64,000 bases of DNA from Ferrimonas futtsuensis DSM 18154 (GTDB taxonomy: Bacteria > Pseudomonadota > Gammaproteobacteria > Enterobacterales > Shewanellaceae), in contig NZ_AUGL01000007.1 in NCBI RefSeq assembly GCF_000422645.1, positions 1 to 64,000 of the forward strand, read 5' to 3'. Every line of letters begins with the position of its first letter. Within the stretch, counting starts at the first letter, position 1. Below, piece by piece: positions 1 through 9,295 of the stretch. The notes under the pieces were generated by a model that did not search any database, was not told the DNA's origin, and saw nothing but the letters and a program-made list of their open reading frames with translations. The position numbers and the translations under genes were made by a program.

Positions 1-2210
1 GTCACCTCGATGGTGCGGATCACCGGATCGCTGTCGGCATCCAGCGCCTGCACGTCGGGGTGGGCGTTGTTGAGCTCATAGCTCCAGTTGCCCTGGGCGT
101 CGATGCTGAAGGTCCCCCAGTCACCGTCGGCCACGTCGCTCTGCACCTGGAACACCGCTTCACCGGCGTCCGGGTCCACCACGTCCAGCTTGCCGCCCGT
201 GGTCAGGGTGGCGTCTTCCTGCACCGCACCGGCGTCGTCGCCATCGGCGTGCGGAGTCACCTGGGCGGCGTCGGCTGCAGCCACAACCTCAAGAGTTACA
301 GTTTGAGTAAGCACTTCACCCGTAATGGAGTCAGTCACCGTGTAGGTGAAGCTGTCCTGGCCGTTGTAGTTGGCATTCGGGGTGTAGGTGTAGGTGCCGT
401 CGGCGTTCATCACCACGGTGCCGTTGGCCGCATCAGCCTTCAGGGCGAAGGCCAGCTCGCCACCACTGGTGGTGCTGTCGTTGGTGGCCACAGTGCCGGA
501 CACGGCGTTGTCCTCGGTGGTGCTGTTGCTGTCGTCGCCGGCAGTCAGGTCGTCCACCGCGCCCACGGTGATGGTCACCGTCTGGGTGCTGCTCTCGCCA
601 CTGGCGGCGTCGGTCACCGTGTAGGTGAAGCTGTCGCTGCCGTGGTAGTTGGCGTTCGGGGTGTAGGTGTATGTGCCGTCGGCCGCCATGGTGACGGTGC
701 CGTTGCCAGGGTTACCCGCAATCGCGAAGGTCAGCTCGCCACCACTGGTGGTGCTGTCGTTGCCGGCGACGCTGCCTGATACAGATGTGTCTTCCTGGGT
801 GGTGTTGCTGTCATCGCCAGCGCTCAGATCATTCACCGCACCCACATCAATAATGACTGTCGCCGTATCGAAGCCGCCATTACCATCGCTGATGGTGTAC
901 TCGAAGCTAGCTTGACCGTTGAAATTAGCCTCAGGCGTAAAGGTGACCGTGCCATCGGCGTTCAGGACCACTGTGCCGTTAACGGCATTAGACACCCCGG
1001 AGATAACCAGGCTGTCGCCCTCCAGATCCGTATCGTTAGGGTCAACAAGATCGGTCAGCCCCAGAGTGACCGCGGTATCCTCTTGAGTGGAGGTGCTATC
1101 GTCGGCAGCCACGGGTGCATCGTTTACCGGAGCAACGTCAACATACACGGTGGCGGTATCCGTGCCACCATTGCCATCGCTGATGGTGTAGTCGAAGCTT
1201 GCCTGACCATTGAAGTTAGCATCAGGGGTAAAGGTGATGGTGCCATCGGCATTCAGAGTCACCGTGCCATTGGTCGCGTTGGCCACACCGGTGATCACCA
1301 GGCTGTCGCCATCCAGGTCAGTGTCATTGGGGTTAACAATGTCGGACACCCCAAAGGTCAACGGGGTATCTTCTACTGCCCTGAGGGTGTCATCCCCGGC
1401 AACAGGGGCATCATTGACCGGAGTAACAGTAACGCCGATCGATGTCGTTGTGGTGTTACCCACAGCATCAACCACATCGTAAACCAGCTCAAACTCACCG
1501 TTGGTGTTATCGGCAGGAACGAAGGTCCAGGTTCCATCACCATTATCAATCAGGGTTCCGGCAGAGGGATCGGCAAGACGCAGAGAGCTTACTGACAGCT
1601 CATCACCCTCGGGGTCGGTGATATGGCTGAGCAGTTGCTCGCTGGTGATCTGAATGCTGGTATCTTCAGGGGTGATCAGAGTAGCAGCAGAAGCACTGTG
1701 AACGACCGGGGCTTCGTTGGTCGTAATGTCTTCGGGCGCATCCGGGGCTACAAGTTGTTCGACTGGAGTCTCAGTGTCAAAACCGCTGACCGCTATCACC
1801 TCCTCTGCCTGTCGGCTAACGGAAGCGACCTGCGAGGAACCTGAGCTTTGGGGGGCAGCATCCGGAGTGCCTCCTGCAGCGGCCGCTTCAAACGCCTGGG
1901 TAGGATCGACCCCAGCCAAGATGCTTTCCTGCAAAGCAGCAATTTCATCTTCAACAGAATTCGCAGGCTCGAGGCTCTGCTCCCTAACCTCAGTGAACTG
2001 AGCCTGCAGCGCCAGGAAAGAGAATTCGCCTGATTCAACAAAGAGGGGAAACTTATCGGGGTCCTGAAGGATCACTTCCTGGCCATCCGGCACCAGGAGG
2101 GTGTCCGTTTCATGAAGAAGGTCTCCGGCTTTCGCTTCCCGGCGAGTGCCATCTTCAGACAAGATCCAGGCGCCCTGAACGGATGCCGCGATAACTAAGC
2201 TAATAGCCAT
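1..2210 (-). CDS. LapA/BapA-type giant adhesin, N-terminal part (gene runs off the window)
   Basis: This is the 5' part of a minus-strand gene; 736 codons are visible and the frame is open to the window edge. The start ATG at 2210 has a GGGGA ribosome site just upstream. There is no Sec signal. Residues 1-60 resemble the retention module of RTX adhesins secreted by type I systems, which plugs the TolC-like outer-membrane pore. Residues 109-114 read AAAAGG, matching the LapG periplasmic protease site of LapA-like proteins in the expected position. From about residue 140 there are tandem repeats of roughly 100 residues with VNDAPVA-DD, EDT, NADGT-TFTP and FNGQASF-YTISDG signatures (cadherin-like/tandem-95 type), grading into VCBS-like repeats. 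The C-terminal RTX and secretion signal must lie outside the window. Role: cell-surface attachment and biofilm, inferred from the family. No lapD, lapG or type I secretion genes are present in the window. Confidence 0.85.
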   Translation of the reverse strand, partial: MAISLVIAASVQGAWILSEDGTRREAKAGDLLHETDTLLVPDGQEVILQDPDKFPLFVESGEFSFLALQAQFTEVREQSLEPANSVEDEIAALQESILAGVDPTQAFEAAAAGGTPDAAPQSSGSSQVASVSRQAEEVIAVSGFDTETPVEQLVAPDAPEDITTNEAPVVHSASAATLITPEDTSIQITSEQLLSHITDPEGDELSVSSLRLADPSAGTLIDNGDGTWTFVPADNTNGEFELVYDVVDAVGNTTTTSIGVTVTPVNDAPVAGDDTLRAVEDTPLTFGVSDIVNPNDTDLDGDSLVITGVANATNGTVTLNADGTITFTPDANFNGQASFDYTISDGNGGTDTATVYVDVAPVNDAPVAADDSTSTQEDTAVTLGLTDLVDPNDTDLEGDSLVISGVSNAVNGTVVLNADGTVTFTPEANFNGQASFEYTISDGNGGFDTATVIIDVGAVNDLSAGDDSNTTQEDTSVSGSVAGNDSTTSGGELTFAIAGNPGNGTVTMAADGTYTYTPNANYHGSDSFTYTVTDAASGESSTQTVTITVGAVDDLTAGDDSNSTTEDNAVSGTVATNDSTTSGGELAFALKADAANGTVVMNADGTYTYTPNANYNGQDSFTYTVTDSITGEVLTQTVTLEVVAAADAAQVTPHADGDDAGAVQEDATLTTGGKLDVVDPDAGEAVFQVQSDVADGDWGTFSIDAQGNWSYELNNAHPDVQALDADSDPVIRTIEV

Positions 2211-3097
2211 ACTGTTCCCCGATGATTCCTTGCTATGTATAATTTCCTACACTGGCCCCGCGTACCCCAACAGCCAAATGTCTACAAAAGCCAATTTCGA
2301 TAGAGCAAATATCTGCTTCCAAACCCCTATCCGGGTTTTATCTCTTAATTTCTGTAGAGGCAGACGGCTCTCCAAAGCCAAAAAATGACCGCACGGTGGC
2401 AGTCATTAACCCTAAGTGTCCATTTCATTCCGAAACCAAAAGCATTCGAACGTGAATCTTGTTGAGGTGCGAATGTAGGTAGCACAAGATTAACAATCTG
2501 GGGTGTCAAAAACAAGACGGCGTCAACTTTCTGACCATGGTTCAGCGTCTTCCAAACTCGTTTTCTGTCAGTTGCTGGCCTGACCTGAGCAAGGAAGCGA
2601 CACTCACTACTAAAGCCGGAATATTGGGAATAAAACCAACGACACAGCCTGTCAGGCAGTCGAATCAACCAAAAGTGTCCAACAGCTTATGGGGAAATTA
2701 TGTTCAGCCAGCAACAGCGAGTGTTGAGAGGTGGCTCTGATTCACCAATCAGCCACACATCAAAACCACAGCCTAGCCTCCCGGTTAAGAAAACCGATAT
2801 GGCTATTTCACTCAGAATACAAATCTACCAATATAGGAATATTTATCGTTAAAAAAAGAGACGCCATGAATAATTAACCGGCCTTCCTTAATTCGTGAAG
2901 ATGCATATCCCACTCAACATTAGAGCATAAACTCCACGCCATGACTGCAGTCATCCCCTTGAACGCAGAACCGTTCGCCACCCACACCACTGACACAGTC
3001 TAACCGACATTTTATTCACGGTTTCCATACTCCTTTCTTGCAGATAGCCAGTGCTGAACTAGCTTTCTTGTAGACCCGCACTCAAGGAGGAGTCCAG
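2211..3097. other. 887-bp AT-rich intergenic region between the adhesin and alkyl sulfatase genes
   Basis: The two flanking genes diverge from this region, so both 5' regulatory zones lie here. It is more AT-rich than its neighbours and contains no convincing gene. The open frames seen (up to 107 codons, minus strand, around 2345-2668) lack a ribosome site and recognisable motifs. The only distinct signal is a perfect 14-bp palindrome at 2941-2954. I could not assign promoters with confidence. Confidence 0.6.
2941..2954. promoter_or_regulatory. Perfect 14-bp palindrome, possible operator
   Basis: The sequence ATGACTGCAGTCAT is its own reverse complement and lies 143 bp upstream of the alkyl sulfatase start. 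Dyads of this type often bind dimeric repressors. No known regulator consensus is matched, and the function is inference only. Confidence 0.3.
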
Positions 3098-5188
3098 ATG
3101 GCTTCGAAAGCGCTTACTCTCTTTACTTCATTGCTTATGACTTCAATGGCCGCCCTGGCCTCTGGAGGGGGCGCCGTGTTGTCCGACCCCGGAGCCGCAG
3201 AAGGCAAGCACTTCCATCCAAAGGGCAAACAGCCCTCCAGTTACACCCTCGACTTGCGTGAGGAACAACTGAAGGCCCTCCCCTTCAAGGATGAGCGTGA
3301 CTTCGACGAAGCCAAGCGCGGCTTTATCGCAGCCCCTGACTATCAGCAGATCATGGCTGAAGCGGGCCACGTGGCCTGGGATATGGGCAGCTACCAGTGG
3401 CTGCTGGAGGACAAGGAGTTCGACAGCATCCACCCTTCACTGCAGCGCCAGGCAATACTGAATATGGCTTATGGGCTGTTCGAGGTCCTTCCCGGAAAAA
3501 TCTATCAGGTGCGGGGCTTCGACCTGGCTAACATTACCTTCATCAAAGGCGAGACGGGCTGGATCATCTTTGATCCACTGACAGCCAAAGAGACCGCCGC
3601 CGCCGCCCTGAAGTTCGTGAATGAACAACTCGGTGAGCGTCCGGTAAAGGCGGTGATCTTTTCCCACTCCCACGCAGATCACTTCGGCGGCGTTCGTGGC
3701 GTGGTGGATGAGAAGGATGTGCGCAGTGGCAAAATCAAGCTAATCGCGCCGGTCGGCTTCATGGAAAATGCCGTGTCCGAAAACGTATACGCAGGCAATG
3801 CCATGAATCGCAGGCTGTTTTTCCAATATGGCGTGCTGCTTCCCCGCAGCCCCTTTGGCCATGTGGACCAGTCCATTGGCAAGAATACCGCTGCGGGCAA
3901 TCTGGGACTGATTGCGCCCAACACCATCATTGCCAAGGATTTCGAAACCCTGACGGTCGACGGCATCACCATGGAATTTCAGAACACCCCGGGGACCGAG
4001 GCACCTGCGGAGATGAACACCTACTTCCCAGACCTTAAGGCCTTCTGGGCGGCAGAAAACATCACCGGCACGGTACACAACATCTATACCCTCCGTGGCG
4101 CGTTAGTACGAGATGCCCTGGAGTGGTCAAAGCAGATCAACATCGCCCTCTACCGGTATGGAATGCAGGCGGATGTGATGTTTGCGTCTCACAGCTGGCC
4201 TCGCTGGGGCAATGAACGAATCCAGGAGGTGATGCGGGCACAACGGGACATCTACGCCAACCTCAATAATGAGGTGCTGCACCTGGCCAACTCCGGCGTC
4301 ACCATCAATGAAGTCCACAACGAATACCGCCCCCCGAAAAGCTTGCGAGACCAGTGGGCGGCCCACAGCTATCACGGCTCCGAAGCCCACAACAGTCGTG
4401 CCGTGCTCAACCGCTATCTGGGCTACTGGGATGGAAACCCGGCCACCCTGATCCCCCTCTCTCCCAAGGAGTCCGCGCCACTCTATGTGGAGATGATGGG
4501 TGGCGCCGACGACATCATCGCCAAGGGCCAGACCCTGTTCGACAAAGGCCAATACAAGCTGGCACAGGAGATCCTGAATAAGCTGGTCTACGCCCAGCCA
4601 GACAATCAGCAGGCCAAAGACCTGCTTGCCGATGTCTTCGAGCAGATCGGTTACCAGCAGGAGAGTCCCAGCGTTCGAAACAGCTTTCTGGCAGCGGCCT
4701 ACGAACTGCGCTCCGGCATTCCAGAGGGCAACTCACCCAAAACGGGAGGGGCAGACACCATCAAGGCGATGGCCACCGAACTGTGGCTGGACTTTCTTGG
4801 CATCCGCCTGGACAGCGCCAAGGCCGGAGAACAGGAGTTTGTCATCAATCTGATATTGCCTGACATCAAGGAGGAGTTTGTGGTGGAGCTGAGTAACGCC
4901 ACCTTGACCAACATCAAGGGAGTTCAGGCCACCAAGCCGGACTTGACCCTGACCATCAACCGCAGCGACCTGGAACCGGTCATGATGGGTGCCGTGTCCT
5001 TCGACGACCAGGTAACCGCAGGCAAAGTAAAGCATCAGGGCAACCTGGACCACTTCCGCAGCCTGCAATCGATGCTGGTGAACTTCAATCCGGCCTTCGA
5101 GCTGATGCCTGGCACGGCCAGAACCTCGGTGGAGGCCGGCAAGGTGACCCTGGCGCAGCCCCCTTCGGGCAACAGCAGCGGCATGTAG
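3098..5188 (+). CDS. Secreted alkyl sulfatase (SdsA1/YjcS-type metallo-beta-lactamase-fold hydrolase)
   Basis: A 696-residue protein, normal length for group III alkyl sulfatases such as SdsA1 and BDS1, which hydrolyse long-chain primary alkyl sulfates (for example SDS) to alcohol and sulfate. An N-terminal signal peptide of about 21 residues (hydrophobic core, ending near ALA-SGG) implies export. The metallo-beta-lactamase zinc motif HSHADH is at residues 190-195 and is followed by FGG. A dimerisation region with helical repeats covers about 440-560, and an SCP2-like C-terminal domain about 570-690. The start is fixed by a strong AAGGAGGAG ribosome site. The gene is monocistronic, ending at a hairpin shared with convergent nlpI. 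Likely role: sulfur or carbon scavenging from alkyl sulfates. Exact substrate is unknown. Confidence 0.9.
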   Translation: MASKALTLFTSLLMTSMAALASGGGAVLSDPGAAEGKHFHPKGKQPSSYTLDLREEQLKALPFKDERDFDEAKRGFIAAPDYQQIMAEAGHVAWDMGSYQWLLEDKEFDSIHPSLQRQAILNMAYGLFEVLPGKIYQVRGFDLANITFIKGETGWIIFDPLTAKETAAAALKFVNEQLGERPVKAVIFSHSHADHFGGVRGVVDEKDVRSGKIKLIAPVGFMENAVSENVYAGNAMNRRLFFQYGVLLPRSPFGHVDQSIGKNTAAGNLGLIAPNTIIAKDFETLTVDGITMEFQNTPGTEAPAEMNTYFPDLKAFWAAENITGTVHNIYTLRGALVRDALEWSKQINIALYRYGMQADVMFASHSWPRWGNERIQEVMRAQRDIYANLNNEVLHLANSGVTINEVHNEYRPPKSLRDQWAAHSYHGSEAHNSRAVLNRYLGYWDGNPATLIPLSPKESAPLYVEMMGGADDIIAKGQTLFDKGQYKLAQEILNKLVYAQPDNQQAKDLLADVFEQIGYQQESPSVRNSFLAAAYELRSGIPEGNSPKTGGADTIKAMATELWLDFLGIRLDSAKAGEQEFVINLILPDIKEEFVVELSNATLTNIKGVQATKPDLTLTINRSDLEPVMMGAVSFDDQVTAGKVKHQGNLDHFRSLQSMLVNFNPAFELMPGTARTSVEAGKVTLAQPPSGNSSGM

Positions 5189-5202
5189 CACAGCAACAAA
5201 AA

Positions 5203-5220
5203 GGGGTCCATCTGGACCCC
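5203..5220. terminator. Bidirectional terminator between the alkyl sulfatase gene and nlpI
   Basis: An 8-bp perfect stem (GGGGTCCA/TGGACCCC) with a 2-base loop lies between the convergent stop codons. It is preceded by an A-run, giving a U-tract for the minus-strand transcript, and followed by a T-rich stretch on the plus strand. Confidence 0.75.
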
Positions 5221-5245
5221 TGGTTCTTTTGGTTTCGCAACCAAC

Positions 5246-6154
5246 TTAATTGGTCTGTTCCGCCTGCTCAGCCTCTTCCATCAATTGCTCGGCAATCTGA
5301 CGCATCTCCATGATGGAGTACCGGTGCTCGACGAACTCATAGACGTTGGTGGCCAAGGACAGCTTAAACAGGTTCAGGGCCCGTCTTGGCTGGCCATCCA
5401 TCCTGGCCTGCTTCCCCATGTAGAAGTAGGCCTCACACAGGCGTTCTGCCAGCTGCTTCTGATGGCTCAAATCCTGTCTGGCGGCAGCCAGAAGCTGGCC
5501 TTCATCCAGTTCACCCAGGTAATAGGCAACCAGGGCAGCGCCCCAGCCATCCTGAATGCCCTGACTGCGTGCCTTGAGGCCAATGAGTGCCTGCTCAGGG
5601 CTGTCCTGTCGTTCAGCCAGATAGAGCCAGAGTGCGCGGTAGGCATCACCGGTGTCGCGGTTGTAGAACTCCTCCAGATCAGACACCGCCAGATGCGGAC
5701 GGCTGCCGTAGTAGAGGGCAATCCCCCGGTTCAGGAAGGCGAAGTCGTACTCGGGATCCAGCTCCAGCACCGCATCAAAGGCTTCATAGGCCTGATCGAA
5801 CTCCATCGCCTGGGTCAGGTAGATCCCCATGAAATTGTACGCATCGGGCAGATCCGGGCGCAGCTTCAGGGCGCGGGAGAAATCAATTCTGGCCAGGGTG
5901 CGCAAACCGACACTGTCGTACAGTACACCTCGGTCATAGAGGAAGCGAGCGCGCTGTTCCTCGGTCAGCTCGGCGGTCACCAGCACTTCGCTGATCTTGG
6001 CCAGGGCGAGCTCCAGGTTGGCATCTGGCTGCAATGGCGTCACCAGCATCATCTGACCGCCACCCTGCTCCTTGGGTGCCTCTGGGGTTGCGGCGCAACC
6101 AGTCAAGCCGAGGCAGAGGACCGCCAGGGCCAGCCAGTATTGTCTTACTCTCAT
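5246..6154 (-). CDS. nlpI: Lipoprotein NlpI, TPR-repeat adaptor
   Basis: 302 residues, close to E. coli NlpI (294). The lipobox LTGC places the lipidated cysteine at residue 20. The rest is built of tetratricopeptide repeats, for example the stretch with LPDAYNFMGIYL and YDFAFLNRGIALYYG. NlpI is an outer-membrane lipoprotein that scaffolds peptidoglycan hydrolases and activates degradation of MepS by Prc. The frame is open further upstream (to 6235), but I chose the ATG at 6154 because it is preceded by AAAGGATGG and gives a proper signal peptide. The pnp-nlpI order is the conserved enterobacterial one. A terminator at 6335-6358 separates it from pnp. A GC-rich hairpin (about 6172-6190) lies directly ahead of the ribosome site and could influence translation. 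Confidence 0.93.
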   Translation of the reverse strand: MRVRQYWLALAVLCLGLTGCAATPEAPKEQGGGQMMLVTPLQPDANLELALAKISEVLVTAELTEEQRARFLYDRGVLYDSVGLRTLARIDFSRALKLRPDLPDAYNFMGIYLTQAMEFDQAYEAFDAVLELDPEYDFAFLNRGIALYYGSRPHLAVSDLEEFYNRDTGDAYRALWLYLAERQDSPEQALIGLKARSQGIQDGWGAALVAYYLGELDEGQLLAAARQDLSHQKQLAERLCEAYFYMGKQARMDGQPRRALNLFKLSLATNVYEFVEHRYSIMEMRQIAEQLMEEAEQAEQTN

Positions 6155-6334
6155 AGATACCATCCTTTTGCCACCGCCGGAACGGCGGCGTGCCATGTAT
6201 GCTCCCATTGTAGAGGGGCACCTTGGCAAACGCATTAACTATTTGTACAACGTGAAAAAGCTAAAGGGTTAGAGAGGCTAATATCCCTGGGGTTCCCCAG
6301 GCAGTCTCAGGAAGTTCAAGACACAAGAAAAAGA

Positions 6335-6358
6335 AAAGGGAGCCCTTGGGCTCCCTTT
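6335..6358 (-). terminator. Rho-independent terminator of pnp
   Basis: A perfect stem AAAGGGAGCCC/GGGCTCCCTTT with a 2-base loop, 22 bp after the pnp stop. On the minus strand it continues into a T-rich tract (TCTTTTTCTT). Confidence 0.85.
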
Positions 6359-6379
6359 CGCTATGGGTGAAAACCGGAC

Positions 6380-8479
6380 TTATTCGCCCTTGGCTTCACC
6401 TGCGATGGCGTCTTTGATGGAAAGACGGATGCGGCCCTGACGGTCCACTTCCACAACTTTCACCTTCACTTCCTGACCGATGGACAGGTGATCAGCCACA
6501 TTGTTTACACGCTCGGCGGTGATCTGAGAGATGTGAACCAGACCATCTTTACCAGGCAGGATATTCACGAAGGCACCGAAGTCTACGATGCGAACAACCT
6601 TGCCGTCGTAGATGCGACCCTCTTCCACATCGGCGGTGATCGCTTCGATGCGACGAACCGCTTCGGCAGAAGCCGCACCATCGCTGGAGGCGATCTTCAC
6701 AGTACCATCGTCTTCGATCTCGATGGTGGTGCCGGTCTCTTCGGTCAGAGCACGGATGTTCACGCCACCTTTACCGATCACGTCACGGATCTTGTCAGGA
6801 TGGATCTTGATGGTGGTGATGCGAGGCGCGTGCTCAGACAGCTCTTCACGAGCGGAAGGCAGGCTCTCATCCATCACGTTCAGGATGTGAATGCGGGCCT
6901 CATAGGCCTGCTTCAGGGCAACCTGCATGATCTCCTGGGTAATACCGGCGATCTTGATGTCCATCTGCAGCGCGGTAATGCCATCACGGCTACCGGCAAC
7001 CTTGAAGTCCATGTCACCCAGGTGGTCTTCGTCACCCAGGATGTCAGACAGAACCACGTAGTTGTCACCCTCTTTCACCAGACCCATGGCGATACCGGCT
7101 ACGGAAGCCTTAATTGGCACACCGGCATCCATCAGGGCCAGAGAGGTACCACATACGGACGCCATGGAGGAGGAACCGTTGGACTCGGTAATCTCACTCA
7201 CCACGCGGATGGAGTATGGGAACTCTTCGGCGGAAGGCATCACCGCCATTACACCACGCTTGGCCAGCTTACCGTGGCCGATTTCGCGGCGCTTGGGAGA
7301 ACCGATCATGCCGGTCTCACCCACACAGTAGGGAGGGAAGTTGTAGTGCAGCATGAAGCGATCGGTGCGAACGCCGGTCAGCTCATCGATCATCTGAGCG
7401 TCGCGCTCGGTACCCAGGGTGGCGGCAACCAGGGCCTGAGTCTCACCACGGGTGAACAGGGCAGAACCGTGAGTACGCGGCAGCACACCAGGGGCCACGG
7501 ACAGGGCACGGATCATCTTGGTGTTACGACCATCGATACGAGGCTCACCGGCCAGAACGCGACCACGAACCACGGTCTTTTCCAGGCTACCCAGAACGTC
7601 GGAGATCTCCTGACCATCCAGCTCTTCGTCTTCGGCCAGCAGCGCTTCTTTGGTTTTGGCCTTAACGGCGTCAACGGCGTCCTTACGCTCCATCTTGTCG
7701 GTGATGCGGTAGGCATCGCCCATGTCGGCTTCGGCCAGCTCGGCCACCTTGGCGATCAGGGCTTCGTTCTTCTCAGGGGCAGTCCAGTCCCAGGTAGGCT
7801 TGCCAGCTTCGGCCGTCAGCTCGTTGATGGCAGCAATCACTTTCTGCTGCTCCTGGTGACCGAATACCACGGCACCCAGCATCACGGACTCAGACAGCAT
7901 GGCCGCTTCGGACTCTACCATCAGCACGGCATCGGCAGTACCGGCAACCACCAGGTCCAGATCGCTCTCTTCCAGCTCGGTGATGGAAGGGTTCAGCAGG
8001 TAATCGCCATCCTTGTAGCCCACGCGAGCACAGCCGATGGGGCCGGCGAAGGGGATACCGGACAGGGCCAGCGCAGCGGAGGCGCCGATCATGGCAACCA
8101 CGTCAGGCTGGATCTCAGGATCGACAGACACTACGGTGGCAACAACCTGAACCTCGTTCTTGAACCCTTTGGGGAACAGAGGACGGATGGGACGGTCGAT
8201 AAGGCGAGCAGTCAGAGTCTCACCTTCGGAAGGACGGCCTTCACGCTTGAAGAAACCACCTGGAATCTTGCCCGCTGCGTAAGTTTTCTCCTGGTAGTTC
8301 ACCGTCAGAGGGAAGAAATCGCGACCGGGATCGGCCTGCTTTTTACCAACGACGGTAACCAGCACGGTGGTATCACCCATGCTTGCCAGTACGGCGGCGT
8401 CAGCCTGACGAGCGATGACACCGGTCTCCAGAGTGACCGTGTGACGGCCATACTCAAAACTCTTAATGACGGGATTCAC
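6380..8479 (-). CDS. pnp: Polyribonucleotide nucleotidyltransferase (PNPase)
   Basis: 699 residues, a typical length. PNPase is the phosphorolytic 3'-5' exoribonuclease of the RNA degradosome, acting as a trimer. Two RNase PH-like domains cover about 1-230 and 310-545 and flank the helical domain. They are followed by a KH domain (about 550-610, with [15 protein letters not shown]) and an S1 domain (about 618-690, with [18 protein letters not shown]). The start codon is GTG with AAGGA upstream. In relatives pnp is co-transcribed with rpsO. Here an rpsO terminator and a MITE-like insertion intervene, and a promoter-like site is present at 8526-8554. Confidence 0.97.
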   Translation of the reverse strand: MNPVIKSFEYGRHTVTLETGVIARQADAAVLASMGDTTVLVTVVGKKQADPGRDFFPLTVNYQEKTYAAGKIPGGFFKREGRPSEGETLTARLIDRPIRPLFPKGFKNEVQVVATVVSVDPEIQPDVVAMIGASAALALSGIPFAGPIGCARVGYKDGDYLLNPSITELEESDLDLVVAGTADAVLMVESEAAMLSESVMLGAVVFGHQEQQKVIAAINELTAEAGKPTWDWTAPEKNEALIAKVAELAEADMGDAYRITDKMERKDAVDAVKAKTKEALLAEDEELDGQEISDVLGSLEKTVVRGRVLAGEPRIDGRNTKMIRALSVAPGVLPRTHGSALFTRGETQALVAATLGTERDAQMIDELTGVRTDRFMLHYNFPPYCVGETGMIGSPKRREIGHGKLAKRGVMAVMPSAEEFPYSIRVVSEITESNGSSSMASVCGTSLALMDAGVPIKASVAGIAMGLVKEGDNYVVLSDILGDEDHLGDMDFKVAGSRDGITALQMDIKIAGITQEIMQVALKQAYEARIHILNVMDESLPSAREELSEHAPRITTIKIHPDKIRDVIGKGGVNIRALTEETGTTIEIEDDGTVKIASSDGAASAEAVRRIEAITADVEEGRIYDGKVVRIVDFGAFVNILPGKDGLVHISQITAERVNNVADHLSIGQEVKVKVVEVDRQGRIRLSIKDAIAGEAKGE

Positions 8480-8525
8480 GTTATGTGTTCCTTAGCAGTA
8501 TTTTTAACCTTAAATTTCGCGGATT

Positions 8526-8554
8526 AGTATACTGCAATGCTGGGGGAATGACAG
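8526..8554 (-). promoter_or_regulatory. Probable sigma-70 promoter of pnp
   Basis: The minus strand reads CTGTCA, a 17-bp spacer, then TATACT, located about 47 bp upstream of the pnp GTG. Each hexamer keeps at least four consensus bases. It lies between the MITE-like element and pnp, so it would let pnp be expressed independently of rpsO. Confidence 0.5.
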
Positions 8555-8590
8555 GCGTCAAGGGGGAAAAGGTGGAAAAATCGCTCACCT

Positions 8591-8855
8591 ATACCAATTG
8601 CACTAAATATCTGGCCATTCAGCTGAAATTTAACGGGCTTTAGGCAAGACAGGCAAACGAAGCTCTAGTGGCTCTAAAGTAAGATTGCGTAACACAGCAT
8701 GAAGCCCGCTAAAATCAGCCCGGAGGGAACGCCTCACTGCCACTGACTCGTTGTTGTACCCACTTGAAAGAGGCCCACTATTCCTTCGCGGTTACGCCTA
8801 GATTCAGTGGCAGTGAGACGCTCTGAATTGAGCAAATATTTGGTGCACTTGGTAT
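8591..8855. mobile_element. MITE-like non-coding element with 23-bp imperfect terminal inverted repeats
   Basis: The first 23 bases (8591-8613, beginning ATACCAATTGCAC) and the last 23 (8833-8855, ending GTGCACTTGGTAT) are inverted copies matching at 20 of 23 positions. Inside there is a perfect 14-bp inverted repeat, 8733-8746 (CTCACTGCCACTGA) against 8804-8817. A weaker one lies near 8631-8644 against 8698-8711. There is no coding frame of note. The size, nested dyads and intergenic location are typical of miniature inverted-repeat transposable elements. I cannot see an unambiguous target duplication, and the parent transposase is not in the window. Confidence 0.65.
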
Positions 8856-8896
8856 TAAATACAGGAACTTAACGGACTGGCAACCAAATACAAAAA

Positions 8897-8918
8897 AGGG
8901 GACCCCAAAGGGTCCCCT
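8897..8918 (-). terminator. Rho-independent terminator of rpsO
   Basis: A strong stem GGGGACCC/GGGTCCCC with a CAAA loop, followed on the minus strand by six T residues, 20 bp beyond the rpsO stop. Confidence 0.88.
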
Positions 8919-8937
8919 CTCTTTCGGAATGCATCTA

Positions 8938-9207
8938 TTAGCGACGCAGGCCCAGCTTGGCGATCAGCTCAGCGTAGGAGGTGTGGTTCTTACGCTTCAG
9001 GTAGTCCAGCAGCTTACGACGCTGGGAAACCATGCGCAGCAGACCACGACGGCTGTGGTGATCGTGGATGTGCTTCTTGAAGTGACCTTGCAGATGGTTG
9101 ATCTGATGGGTCAACAGAGCTACCTGAACCTCAGGAGAACCGGAATCGTTCTCGCCGCGGCCAAACTCAGCCAGAATCTTTGCTTTCGCTTCAGTGCTTA
9201 GTGACAT
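8938..9207 (-). CDS. rpsO: 30S ribosomal protein S15
   Basis: 89 residues, the usual S15 length. It is a small helical protein that binds the central domain of 16S rRNA early in 30S assembly. Family signatures visible include [11 protein letters not shown], the HHSRRGLL segment and the C-terminal [12 protein letters not shown]. It lies between truB and pnp in the conserved order. In E. coli S15 represses its own mRNA through a pseudoknot at the start; I did not verify an equivalent here. Confidence 0.97.
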   Translation of the reverse strand: MSLSTEAKAKILAEFGRGENDSGSPEVQVALLTHQINHLQGHFKKHIHDHHSRRGLLRMVSQRRKLLDYLKRKNHTSYAELIAKLGLRR

Positions 9208-9295
9208 AATAATCTCCGAATTTACAAATAGGCTGGGCCGATCACTAATTCAGCTCCAGCAGGACGGGGTATTCTAGCGGCTGTGTCCTCTGGAC

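Noticed and set aside
2345-2668. 107-codon minus-strand open frame upstream of the adhesin
   Set aside because: No ribosome site, no recognisable motif, unusual composition (rich in Arg, Cys, Trp), and located in an AT-rich control region.
6488-8527. 679-codon plus-strand open frame antisense to pnp
   Set aside because: A shadow of the biased codon use of pnp. The His/Gly/Gln-rich composition is typical of antisense reading, and pnp is certain.
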